Positions 14,552 through 20,933 of a stretch of DNA of 20,978 nt are shown here, piece by piece. The stretch lies in contig DCDB01000270.1 in NCBI GenBank assembly GCA_002316215.1, positions 1 to 20,978 on the forward strand. Direction: 5' to 3'. Origin of the DNA: Lachnospiraceae bacterium UBA1066 (lineage in GTDB: Bacteria > Bacillota > Clostridia > Lachnospirales > Lachnospiraceae). The notes under the pieces were generated by a model. It was not told the DNA's origin. It saw only the letters and a program-made list of their open reading frames with translations, and searched no databases. The position numbers were made by a program, and so were the translations under genes. Positions within the stretch are counted from its first letter, which is position 1, and each line of letters opens with the position of its first letter.

Positions 14552-15109
14552 CTATTCAACTGCTCCATGATCGGTTTCCTGCTTATTCTCGACCAGATAT
14601 GAAAGGATATATTCCGCAACTTCCGGTTCGGAGAAAGGAACGCCTCCAAGAATCTCCCTCATCTGCCTTGTGTCCAGGTTAAACGAAGCCCCGTCATAAT
14701 AATAGCTGTAAAGGAAATCAATATCCGGATGGTAAATGACAAGCTGCTGGATCGTGCGGCTGATGTCGCCGATCGGCATTCTGTCTATATTGGAATACTG
14801 GAACGTTGCCCTGACCCTGGTTCCCTTCCCGACTTCCGACTCAATCGAAAAAGTCCCATTTGCCGCAATGGCCGCTTCCTTAAGGAATGGTACCCCCAAT
14901 CCCACTTTCCGTGTCGTACGCGTCGTAAAGAACGGATCTTCGACATGCGCAACCTGTTCTTTGGTCATACCGCAGCCGTCGTCATTGATAACAAGCGTCA
15001 TGACGTCTTCTTTTGTATCAATCGAAATTCCGATCTCAACCAGAGACGCCTTCGCACGTGTCGAGTTTTCTGCGACGTCCAGAATACTCAGGGAAATTTC
15101 AGGCATCAT
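14552..15109 (-). CDS. Stand-alone GHKL (histidine-kinase-type) ATPase in the hydrogenase operon
   Basis: A 185-residue protein with an ATP-binding domain of the histidine kinase/anti-sigma kind: N-box DVAENSTRA (N15), G1 box DDGCGM (43-48), then FFTTRTTRKVGLGVPFLKEAA as the G2 box (about 70-76) and a GKGTRVRATF end. There is no dimerisation/phosphoacceptor His domain, sensor or membrane segment before it. A C-terminal extension of about 70 residues contains IYHPDIDFLYSYYYDG, which I do not recognise. It begins 2 bases after the hydC stop, with no strong ribosome site, so translational coupling is likely. ATG 15109 is chosen; TTG 15115 or ATG 15106 are alternatives. In the similar A. woodii operon this place is, as I recall, hydE, not found in the purified enzyme. 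A regulatory role, not catalysis, is inferred. Confidence 0.85.
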   Translation of the reverse strand: MMPEISLSILDVAENSTRAKASLVEIGISIDTKEDVMTLVINDDGCGMTKEQVAHVEDPFFTTRTTRKVGLGVPFLKEAAIAANGTFSIESEVGKGTRVRATFQYSNIDRMPIGDISRTIQQLVIYHPDIDFLYSYYYDGASFNLDTRQMREILGGVPFSEPEVAEYILSYLVENKQETDHGAVE

Positions 15110-15111
15110 GG

Positions 15112-15603
15112 TCAATCAAAGGAATCAAGAATTCCCTGTAATTTATCGAGAGTCAGACGGCCGTAAACTTCGCCGTTGATCATCATGGCCGGAGCCAGGC
15201 CGCATGCACCGAGGCATCTGCAGGCCTCCAGAGAAAACTTTCCGTCCGGCGTGCATTCGCCGCCCTTAATACCGAGAAGCTCACCGAGTTTTTCATAAAT
15301 CGGGCCGGAGCTCTTTACGTAGCAGGCTGTGCCGAGGCATACCTGGATCTTGTATTTGCCCTTCGGATTCAATGAGAACTGAGAGTAGAACGTTGACACT
15401 CCGTAAACCTTCTCCATCGGGATGTGGAGCTTGTCGGATATGATCGTCTGGACTTCAATCGGAAGATAGCCGTAAATATCTTGTGCCTTCTGCAGAATAG
15501 GTACAAGGCAGCCTGGCTTGTCTTCCAGTTCTTTGATGACGGTCAAAAGCTCTTTTTCCTGTTTAGGAGTGCCATTGAATGGAACTGTAGAAATTGTTGA
15601 CAT
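15112..15603 (-). CDS. hydC: NuoE-like [2Fe-2S] subunit of NAD-linked [FeFe] hydrogenase
   Basis: A 163-residue thioredoxin-like [2Fe-2S] protein that forms the small electron-carrying subunit of HydABC. The helical N-terminus (LEDKPGCLVPILQKAQDIYGYLP) and the cluster motif VCLGTACYVKSSG ... ACRCLGACGLAP, with C89, C94, C130 and C134, are the standard NuoE/HydC pattern. ATG 15603 has AAAGGAGG at ideal spacing; the frame is open 11 codons further upstream, but those run through a hairpin and the ribosome site. It is first in the five-gene operon (promoter 15648-15676) and overlaps the next gene's likely start region. Confidence 0.94.
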   Translation of the reverse strand: MSTISTVPFNGTPKQEKELLTVIKELEDKPGCLVPILQKAQDIYGYLPIEVQTIISDKLHIPMEKVYGVSTFYSQFSLNPKGKYKIQVCLGTACYVKSSGPIYEKLGELLGIKGGECTPDGKFSLEACRCLGACGLAPAMMINGEVYGRLTLDKLQGILDSFD

Positions 15604-15615
15604 ATAAGCCTCCTT

Positions 15616-15632
15616 TGATAAATAAATTATCA
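15616..15632. promoter_or_regulatory. Inverted repeat touching the hydC ribosome-binding site
   Basis: TGATAA-N5-TTATCA, perfect, with its 3' arm directly followed by AAGGAGG on the minus strand. AGCATAATGCT, another palindrome, adjoins it. It could be an operator just downstream of the transcription start or an RNA hairpin that affects translation. Confidence 0.35.
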
Positions 15633-15647
15633 GCATAATGCTAAGTT

Positions 15648-15676
15648 ATTCTAACATAAATAAGGGCGGAAATCCA
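15648..15676 (-). promoter_or_regulatory. Promoter of the hydrogenase operon
   Basis: On the minus strand an extended -10, TGTTAGAAT (hexamer 15653-15648), with a weak -35 TGGATT (15676-15671) at 17 bases. The start is predicted near 15641, about 38 bases before the hydC ATG. The weak -35 fits a regulated promoter. Confidence 0.5.
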
Positions 15677-15712
15677 TAAATTATAAAATTTTCTGGAACC
15701 TTTTCTTTTCTT

Positions 15713-15742
15713 TTGTAACACATTGACCTTCTATGTTATACT
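15713..15742 (+). promoter_or_regulatory. Promoter of the sensory-module operon
   Basis: TTGTAA (15713-15718), 18 bases, TATACT (15737-15742) with an extended TG. A second -10-like TATAAT overlaps at 15742-15747. It is back to back with the hydC promoter, with about 36 bases between the two -35 boxes. Confidence 0.55.
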
Positions 15743-15761
15743 ATAATCCATCCGGGACATA

Positions 15762-15803
15762 CGGTTGACCGTCCGGCGGACAAGTGCTTTGGGAACTGCC
15801 GGA
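15762..15803 (+). promoter_or_regulatory. GC-rich structured leader of the sensory-module operon
   Basis: The roughly 95-base leader contains CGGT-TG-ACCG (15762-15771) followed by TCCGGC (15772-15777) pairing with GCCGGA (15798-15803) around a 20-base loop. A 9-codon ORF (15818-15847, MQSTEGGKE) follows, whose stop overlaps the first gene's ATG. I do not recognise a riboswitch class. Confidence 0.3.
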
Positions 15804-15843
15804 GACTCTTATTTAAAATGCAATCCACCGAAGGGGGAAAAGA

Positions 15844-16191
15844 ATGACTATCAGGGATGTTGTCAGTATTACCAATGCAAAAGTGCTGGCCGGCGAAGAA
15901 GATCTGGATCGGGAGATCACGACTGCGTTCGGCTCCGATCTCATGAGTGATGTTCTGGCATACGCAAAAGACTGTTCCATGCTTATGACGGGTCTTGCAA
16001 ATGCTCAGGCGATCCGTACAGCCGACATGATGGACATCGGCTGCGTTCTTTTCGTCAGAGGGAAAATGCCGGACGAACAGATGCTGGAACTGGCAAGGGA
16101 TAAAGAAATGGTTATCCTGCAGACGAACAGCTTCATGTTTACAACCTGCGGAAAATTATATGCCGCCGGAATTTCCGGAGGCACCTTATGA
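15844..16191 (+). CDS. DRTGG-domain protein, first copy
   Basis: A 115-residue soluble protein that is essentially one DRTGG domain, a fold found beside CBS domains and in HPr-kinase-like proteins and thought to bind ligands or mediate contacts. The recognisable stretch runs from about residue 28 (FGSDLMSDVLAYAKDCSMLMTG) through IGCVLFVRGKMPDEQMLELARDKEMVILQT to the end. GGGGG with good spacing precedes ATG 15844. Its TGA overlaps the next ATG as ATGA, so it is translationally coupled to the GHKL ATPase. A related second copy lies at 18101-18436. No enzyme motif is visible, so the role (ligand sensor or adaptor) is inference from context. Confidence 0.85.
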   Translation: MTIRDVVSITNAKVLAGEEDLDREITTAFGSDLMSDVLAYAKDCSMLMTGLANAQAIRTADMMDIGCVLFVRGKMPDEQMLELARDKEMVILQTNSFMFTTCGKLYAAGISGGTL

Positions 16192-16652
16192 ATGACGCTT
16201 TGGACAGCGGCGCTTCGCCGGAAAACGGATCCGACGAACCCCTGGTTCTCGACTATACGGTCGTCAAAGATGACTTCACCCGTGCCGGCGAGGCATCCGG
16301 CGACGTAAAGAAAAAGCTCCGCATGGCCGGTATCAATCCTGCCGCCATCCGTAAGGTCTCCATCTGCATGTACGAGGGCGAGATCAATATGGTTATTCAC
16401 GCCGACGGGGGCGGGATACGCGTCGAAATCTATGGAGACAGAGTCAGGATGATTCTCAAAGACAAAGGTCCCGGCATTAAGGACGTCGACAAAGCCATGC
16501 AGGCCGGCTGGTCGACTGCCTCCGAAGAAGCACGGAATCTTGGTTTCGGCGCCGGCATGGGTCTGCCCAACATGAAAAAGAATTCCGATTCAATGGATAT
16601 TCAGACCGTCATAGGAACCGGAACTACGGTAACGATGGTTGTTAATTACTGA
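16188..16652 (+). CDS. RsbW-like GHKL ATPase / anti-sigma-type kinase
   Basis: A 154-residue protein with the compact ATP-binding fold of anti-sigma serine kinases. The N-box is in MYEGEINMVIHA (E63, N67), G1 is DKGPGI (92-97) and G2 is GFGAGMGLPNM (119-129), ending GTGTTVTMVV. Such proteins (RsbW, SpoIIAB) bind ATP and either phosphorylate a partner Ser or hold a sigma factor. No anti-anti-sigma (STAS) gene or sigma gene is visible next to it, so its target is unknown. The first 20 residues are acidic and probably disordered. It is translationally coupled to the DRTGG gene before it and lies 26 bases before the hydrogenase-like gene. A different GHKL protein is encoded in the facing hydrogenase operon. 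Confidence 0.87.
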   Translation: MNDALDSGASPENGSDEPLVLDYTVVKDDFTRAGEASGDVKKKLRMAGINPAAIRKVSICMYEGEINMVIHADGGGIRVEIYGDRVRMILKDKGPGIKDVDKAMQAGWSTASEEARNLGFGAGMGLPNMKKNSDSMDIQTVIGTGTTVTMVVNY

Positions 16653-16678
16653 ACAATAAATCTAAAAGGAGTCCGGAA

Positions 16679-18085
16679 TTGCCAGAAAATGAAAATACAT
16701 ACTTCCATTCTGTCAGCATCGATCCGAAAGCCTGCAGAGGATGTATTCATTGTATAAAGTTCTGCCCCATGGAAGCCATCCGCGTCCGCAACCGCAAAGC
16801 AGTCATTACGGCGGAGCGCTGCATTGACTGCGGTGAATGCGTGCGTGTCTGCACGTCGCATGCGGCCCGGGCAACTGTTGATAACCTTCAGATCCTGAAG
16901 GATCATAAGTATAATGTCGCACTGGCATCCATGCCGCTTTTTGCCCAGTTCAAGAACCTGAATGACCCGAATATCCTTCTCACAGCCATCCTTGAACTCG
17001 GCTTCGACGATGTTTATGAAGTCGCCGTCGGTGCGGAAATCGTCGGAAATGAAACAAGGCGCTATATCCGGCAGCACCCGGAGAACTATCCTTACATCAG
17101 CACAAGCTGTCCCGCTGTCCTCCGTCTGGTCCGCATGCGTTTCCAGAATCTTTCGGAGCATCTGCTTCCGATCCAGACGCCGACGGAAGTTACGGCGACT
17201 CTGGCGCTTAAAAAAGCTATGGAAGACACGGGGCTCCCCGCGGAAGATATCGGCATCATCCATATTTCCCCGTGTCCTGCCCTGTCTGCATTTTCCAAAG
17301 AGCCTCTCGGTATCCGGAAGAGCAAGATTACGGGCAATCTTTCGGTAAAGGCGATTTATCCGCTTCTTCTGCAGAAGATGCCGCTTGTCAAAGATAACCC
17401 TAAGAAGCTCAGCCATGCAAGCTCGCTCGGCCTGGGCTGGCGTGCCGACGGTACGGGCGGCGGCTATATTACAGAAAAATACATGTCCGCCAACGGAGTC
17501 CACAATGTTCTTAAAATCCTGGAATCTCTGGAGGACGACAGTATCGACGGTCTCGAATATCTGGATCTTTATACCTGCACCGGAGGCTGTGTGGGCGGAA
17601 CGCTGAATGTCGAGAATCCTTATATCGCACGCGCCGACTTAAGGTCCGTCCGTGCGCATCTGCCGAAGCGCATTCCGAAAGATGAGCTGCCGTTCTCGGG
17701 AGATATCTCCTGGAACCAGCGCATACGTTTCGACGATGTCTATAAGCTCGGAAACACGATGCAGGAAAGCCTGCGCCGGCTGGCAGCCGCCGAAAAAATC
17801 GAAAAAGAATTCCCGGGCCTCGACTGCGGATCCTGCGGAGCTCCGACCTGCCGGGCCCTTGCGGAAGATATCGTAAGAGGCAAGGCCTACCGCCATGACT
17901 GCATTTATTTTCTGCGCGACCATATCCATGCGCTTACGATGGAGCTCAATACGATCTCAGACGACATCAACCGGACGATTCTCGAAGACAAGGGTCATCC
18001 GACTGCCCAGCAGATGGAGCGGCTTCAGGATTATATCACGCAGCTTTGGGCTGAACTCAATGAACTTGACAGCCGTTTTAAATAA
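16679..18085 (+). CDS. HydS-like [FeFe]-hydrogenase homologue, putative H2/redox sensor (group C)
   Basis: A 468-residue soluble protein. It opens with a 2x[4Fe-4S] ferredoxin domain (C19/22/25/29, C48/51/54/58). An H-cluster domain follows with all four cluster Cys but group-C style motifs: TSCPAVLRLV (C144), SPCPA (C199) and CTGGCVGG (C300, C304). It then has an additional [4Fe-4S] domain, C383-x2-C386-x4-C391-x16-C408. The last 60 residues look helical. Group C enzymes such as Thermotoga HydS have a PAS domain at this end; here there is no room for one. The residue before the L1 Cys is Ser, not the proton-relay Cys of catalytic enzymes, which suggests slow turnover suited to sensing. TTG 16679 is the start, with AAAAGGAG at correct spacing and no ATG nearby. 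It is the central gene of the five-gene module. Confidence 0.9.
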   Translation: MPENENTYFHSVSIDPKACRGCIHCIKFCPMEAIRVRNRKAVITAERCIDCGECVRVCTSHAARATVDNLQILKDHKYNVALASMPLFAQFKNLNDPNILLTAILELGFDDVYEVAVGAEIVGNETRRYIRQHPENYPYISTSCPAVLRLVRMRFQNLSEHLLPIQTPTEVTATLALKKAMEDTGLPAEDIGIIHISPCPALSAFSKEPLGIRKSKITGNLSVKAIYPLLLQKMPLVKDNPKKLSHASSLGLGWRADGTGGGYITEKYMSANGVHNVLKILESLEDDSIDGLEYLDLYTCTGGCVGGTLNVENPYIARADLRSVRAHLPKRIPKDELPFSGDISWNQRIRFDDVYKLGNTMQESLRRLAAAEKIEKEFPGLDCGSCGAPTCRALAEDIVRGKAYRHDCIYFLRDHIHALTMELNTISDDINRTILEDKGHPTAQQMERLQDYITQLWAELNELDSRFK

Positions 18086-18100
18086 ATTCGGAGGAAAAAT

Positions 18101-18436
18101 ATGACTGTAAAAGACTTAATCGATTCAGGAGAATTTAAAATCATCAATGACGAAGGCGATACCGCTGCGGAAATAACCGATGTTTTCTGCTGCGATCTGC
18201 TTTCCGTCGCCATGGCGCATGCTCCGGGAGGATCTGCCTGGGTAACGGTCATGGCCAATATGAATACTTTAGCCGTCGCATCCCTTACCGGCGTATCCTG
18301 CGTCATCCTGGCTGAAAAAGCGGAAATGGATGAAATGGCCCTGTCCAAGGCCAGGCAGCAGGAAATTATTGTCCTTGCCACTGATAAACCCATTTTCAAA
18401 GCGGCACTGACCGTTTACGGAAAACTTGCGAAATGA
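18101..18436 (+). CDS. DRTGG-like protein, second copy
   Basis: A 111-residue protein that shares the overall pattern of the first DRTGG protein. DVFCCDLLSVAMAHA corresponds to FGSDLMSDVLAYA, and VSCVILAEKAEMDEMALSKARQQEIIVLAT corresponds to IGCVLFVRGKMPDEQMLELARDKEMVILQT. The two are diverged paralogues by eye. GGAGGAAAAAT precedes ATG 18101, 15 bases after the HydS-like gene. Its stop overlaps the PHP gene's ATG (ATGA). No catalytic motif. Possibly the two copies form a heterodimer or bind different states of a ligand; this is inference. Confidence 0.8.
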   Translation: MTVKDLIDSGEFKIINDEGDTAAEITDVFCCDLLSVAMAHAPGGSAWVTVMANMNTLAVASLTGVSCVILAEKAEMDEMALSKARQQEIIVLATDKPIFKAALTVYGKLAK

Positions 18437-19155
18437 TACCGATTTTTTATGATTTCCACCTGCATTCGTGCCTGTCTCCCTGCGGAGACGAGGACATGAC
18501 GCCCGCAAATCTTGTCGGCATGGCCATGATCAAAGGGCTCCAGGCCATTGCCCTGACGGATCACAATTCATCAAAGAACTGCCCGGCCGCCGCAAAGCAC
18601 GCAGAGGAGTACGGACTTACTTTCCTGCCCGGAATGGAGCTGACAACGCAGGAGGAAGTCCATGTCGTCTGCCTTTTTCCGACGCTTGAAGATGCTCTTG
18701 CTTACGACGCTTTTGTGCATGAAAGGATCCAGCCTGTCGTCAACAAGCCGGAATATTTCGGTTACGAACGCATCATGGATGAAAATGACTGCCAGACCGC
18801 CGAGGAAAACCTGCTTCTCATCAATGCCACCACGATTCCCTTTGACAAAGTCCAGGACCTGGTTGAAAGCTATCACGGCGTCATGATTCCGGCACACATC
18901 GATAAAAGTTCCAATGCGCTCATCGCCAACTTAGGCTTTGTTCCGCCGGACAGCCATTTTACCTGCGTCGAATACGCTAATTTGGATAACGCGCCGGCGC
19001 TTGAAGAGAAGAATCCTTATCTTAAGAAATGCAGGAAAATCACGGATTCCGATGCGCATTATCTGGAAAACATCAATGAAGCCGTCCATGTGCTGCATGT
19101 CCGTGAGAATACACCGGCCGGAATTATCGAGATGCTTAGGACGCCCAGGAACTGA
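18433..19155 (+). CDS. PHP-domain metal-dependent phosphoesterase (TrpH/YciV-like)
   Basis: A 240-residue PHP protein. The four motifs are visible: DFHLHSCLSPCGD (H9, H11), LTDHN (D43, H44), GMELTT (E69) with a later PAHIDKSS, and DSDAHYLENI, all metal-ligand regions. It belongs with the COG0613-type phosphoesterases, several of which hydrolyse 3',5'-bisphosphonucleotides or trim RNA, so a nucleotide or RNA phosphoesterase activity is likely. Substrate not proven. It is translationally coupled to the second DRTGG gene through ATGA and is the last gene of the module. PHP genes of this kind commonly sit beside [FeFe]-hydrogenase clusters, as I recall. No clear terminator follows in the 148 bases before the next gene. 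Confidence 0.88.
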   Translation: MIPIFYDFHLHSCLSPCGDEDMTPANLVGMAMIKGLQAIALTDHNSSKNCPAAAKHAEEYGLTFLPGMELTTQEEVHVVCLFPTLEDALAYDAFVHERIQPVVNKPEYFGYERIMDENDCQTAEENLLLINATTIPFDKVQDLVESYHGVMIPAHIDKSSNALIANLGFVPPDSHFTCVEYANLDNAPALEEKNPYLKKCRKITDSDAHYLENINEAVHVLHVRENTPAGIIEMLRTPRN

Positions 19156-19221
19156 TTCCGGAAACATTTTATAAGCAGGCCGCGGATTCAAAAACCGATA
19201 AAAGCCTTGAAACAGGGCGGA

Positions 19222-19250
19222 TTTACAAGGCAGCATAAAAACCGGATAAA
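19222..19250 (+). promoter_or_regulatory. Candidate promoter of the deacetylase-like gene
   Basis: TTTACA (19222-19227), exactly 17 bases, GATAAA (19245-19250). The predicted start is about 47 bases before the ATG. Only moderate matches, and read-through from the PHP gene is possible. Confidence 0.35.
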
Positions 19251-19303
19251 ACGAGCCGTTAAATAGCTGTATAACTTAAAAGAATCAGAATTTGGAGAAT
19301 TGA

Positions 19304-20827
19304 ATGAAAGATAACAATAATGTCCGGGATCCCGAAAGCAGGCCTGACATCCGTGAGGTATCGAAAAAGCATCTGACAAGGGCTCAAATCGAAGCCAGAA
19401 ATAAGAGGCGGCGCAGGAAGATCCTGATCCGGGCTTTCCTCCTTACTTCCGTCTTCGTGGTTTTGGGGCTCGCTATTTTTTTTGTGGCAAGAGGGATTCT
19501 CGCAGGAACTTCGGCACGTGCAAAGGCAAAAGCCGAAAAAGAAGCAGAAATCGCCGCAGAGGAACAGGTCATCGCCGACCGGCGCGCGGCCATCAGCCAG
19601 GCGGATGTTTTAGCCACGCAATACGATTACGACGGTGCCATCGCTCTTCTGCAGGAACAGCAGGGTTACGACACCGACAGTGAGCTGATCAATGCCATTG
19701 CAAAATATACTGCCGTCAAAACGACCCTGGAGGCCAAAGACGTAACAAAGGTTCCGCACATTTTCTACCACTCTTTGATTGTCGACACGACACGCGCCTT
19801 CGATACTTCGAAATGGGGCAGCGACACCGTCGGCGGCATCAATGCCTGGATGACGACCATAGGGGAATTCGATAAAATCACGCAGCAGATGTACGATAAC
19901 GGATGGGTGCTTATCCGCATGCGCGATATGGTCACGCAGTCCACGGATGCAAACGGCAATGTAACATTTACCAAAAACACGAGCCTTATGCTTCCCCAGG
20001 ATAAAAAGCCTTTCGTCCTTTCTGTCGACGACTGGAGCTACTACCATTCTTATGACGGAAAAGGCTATGCCGATAAAGCCGTCATCGATGAAAACGGCGA
20101 TGTGAAATGCCAGTACACCGATGCCAGCGGCAATGTTTCCGTCGGCGATTATGATGTTGTTCCGCGAATGAATACTTTCCTCAAAGAACATCCGGACGGA
20201 GCCTATAAGGGCGCACGCGGAATGCTTGCCATGACAGGTTATAACGGTCTCTTCGGCTACCGGACCGATGTCGCATACAAGACGCACGAGAACCTTCAGT
20301 CGGATCAGCAGGCTTTTCTCGACTCTCATCCCGATTTTAACTACGACGATGAAGTCACACAGGCAAAAAAGATTGCCGACGCTTTAAAATCCGAAGGCTG
20401 GGAATTCGCCTGCCATACCTGGGGACATCTTAGCGTCACGGGAAAAAGCGTGGAGACGCTTTCCGCCGACCAGGACCGCTGGCAGAACACGGTTGCCAAT
20501 ATTGTCGGAAAAACGGACACCATTATATTCGCTCACGGCAACGACATCGGAAACTGGCACGATTATGATGCCGCGACGAATCCCGTTTATGCCTATTTCA
20601 AGAGCATGGGCTATAATTTCTATGCCAATGTCGACGCTTCGAACGAGTACTGGATCCAGATCAGAAGCACCTACCTGCGCCAGGGACGTATCGACTGCGA
20701 CGGTCTTCAGATGTGGCGGGCAAAATCCGGTGAGGCGAAAACAAATGTATTTGAAAAATTATTTGACGTCAATTCCGTATTCGATTCTGCACGTCCGACC
20801 CCGGTCAGCGCCACCGGAAAAGCCTGA
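19304..20827 (+). CDS. Membrane-anchored polysaccharide-deacetylase-like protein
   Basis: A 507-residue single-pass membrane protein. The first 41 residues are strongly basic (NKRRRRKILIR). A helix at about 43-66 anchors it, and the rest faces outside. A charged Ala/Lys/Glu coiled-coil-like stretch (about 70-95) and a short helical repeat region (about 96-140, QYDYDGAIALLQEQQGY) precede the catalytic part. The latter resembles the NodB fold: FVLSVDDWSYYHSY (D242, D243), GMLAMTGYNGLFGYRT, CHTWGH (H371, H375) and IIFAHGNDIGNWH. D plus H-x3-H is the metal site of polysaccharide deacetylases, so it probably removes acetyl groups from a cell-wall or surface glycan. About 130 residues lie between D and HxxxH, more than in typical NodB enzymes. 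GGAG lies upstream of ATG 19304. The extended tail ends PTPVSATGKA. Confidence 0.82.
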   Translation: MKDNNNVRDPESRPDIREVSKKHLTRAQIEARNKRRRRKILIRAFLLTSVFVVLGLAIFFVARGILAGTSARAKAKAEKEAEIAAEEQVIADRRAAISQADVLATQYDYDGAIALLQEQQGYDTDSELINAIAKYTAVKTTLEAKDVTKVPHIFYHSLIVDTTRAFDTSKWGSDTVGGINAWMTTIGEFDKITQQMYDNGWVLIRMRDMVTQSTDANGNVTFTKNTSLMLPQDKKPFVLSVDDWSYYHSYDGKGYADKAVIDENGDVKCQYTDASGNVSVGDYDVVPRMNTFLKEHPDGAYKGARGMLAMTGYNGLFGYRTDVAYKTHENLQSDQQAFLDSHPDFNYDDEVTQAKKIADALKSEGWEFACHTWGHLSVTGKSVETLSADQDRWQNTVANIVGKTDTIIFAHGNDIGNWHDYDAATNPVYAYFKSMGYNFYANVDASNEYWIQIRSTYLRQGRIDCDGLQMWRAKSGEAKTNVFEKLFDVNSVFDSARPTPVSATGKA

Positions 20828-20886
20828 TTTCAAAAAGTTTAAAAGAATGCGGTCAGTGGAAACGACTGTTTAGCTTTAAAAAAGCA

Positions 20887-20914
20887 TTGACAGGACAGGA
20901 AAGAAGCGTATAAT
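20887..20914 (+). promoter_or_regulatory. Strong promoter pointing off the right edge
   Basis: TTGACA (20887-20892), 16 bases, TATAAT (20909-20914). Both hexamers match consensus exactly. The predicted start is near 20921. The downstream gene lies beyond the window. Confidence 0.75.
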
Positions 20915-20933
20915 TTCTTACAGATAAAGAAAC

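Noticed and set aside
15762..15803. Known riboswitch (ZTP, c-di-GMP, fluoride) in the leader of the sensory operon
   Set aside because: I compared it from memory with conserved cores and found no match; only generic GC-rich stems can be supported.
15818..15847. 9-codon ORF (MQSTEGGKE) before the first DRTGG gene as a leader peptide
   Set aside because: It has no properly spaced ribosome site and no run of regulatory codons; the ATGA overlap can occur by chance. Mentioned only as part of the leader.
16646..17503. 285-codon minus-strand frame opposite the HydS-like gene
   Set aside because: Arg/Asp-rich shadow sequence with no domain; the plus-strand gene has twelve ferredoxin and accessory cluster Cys plus four H-cluster Cys in proper spacing.
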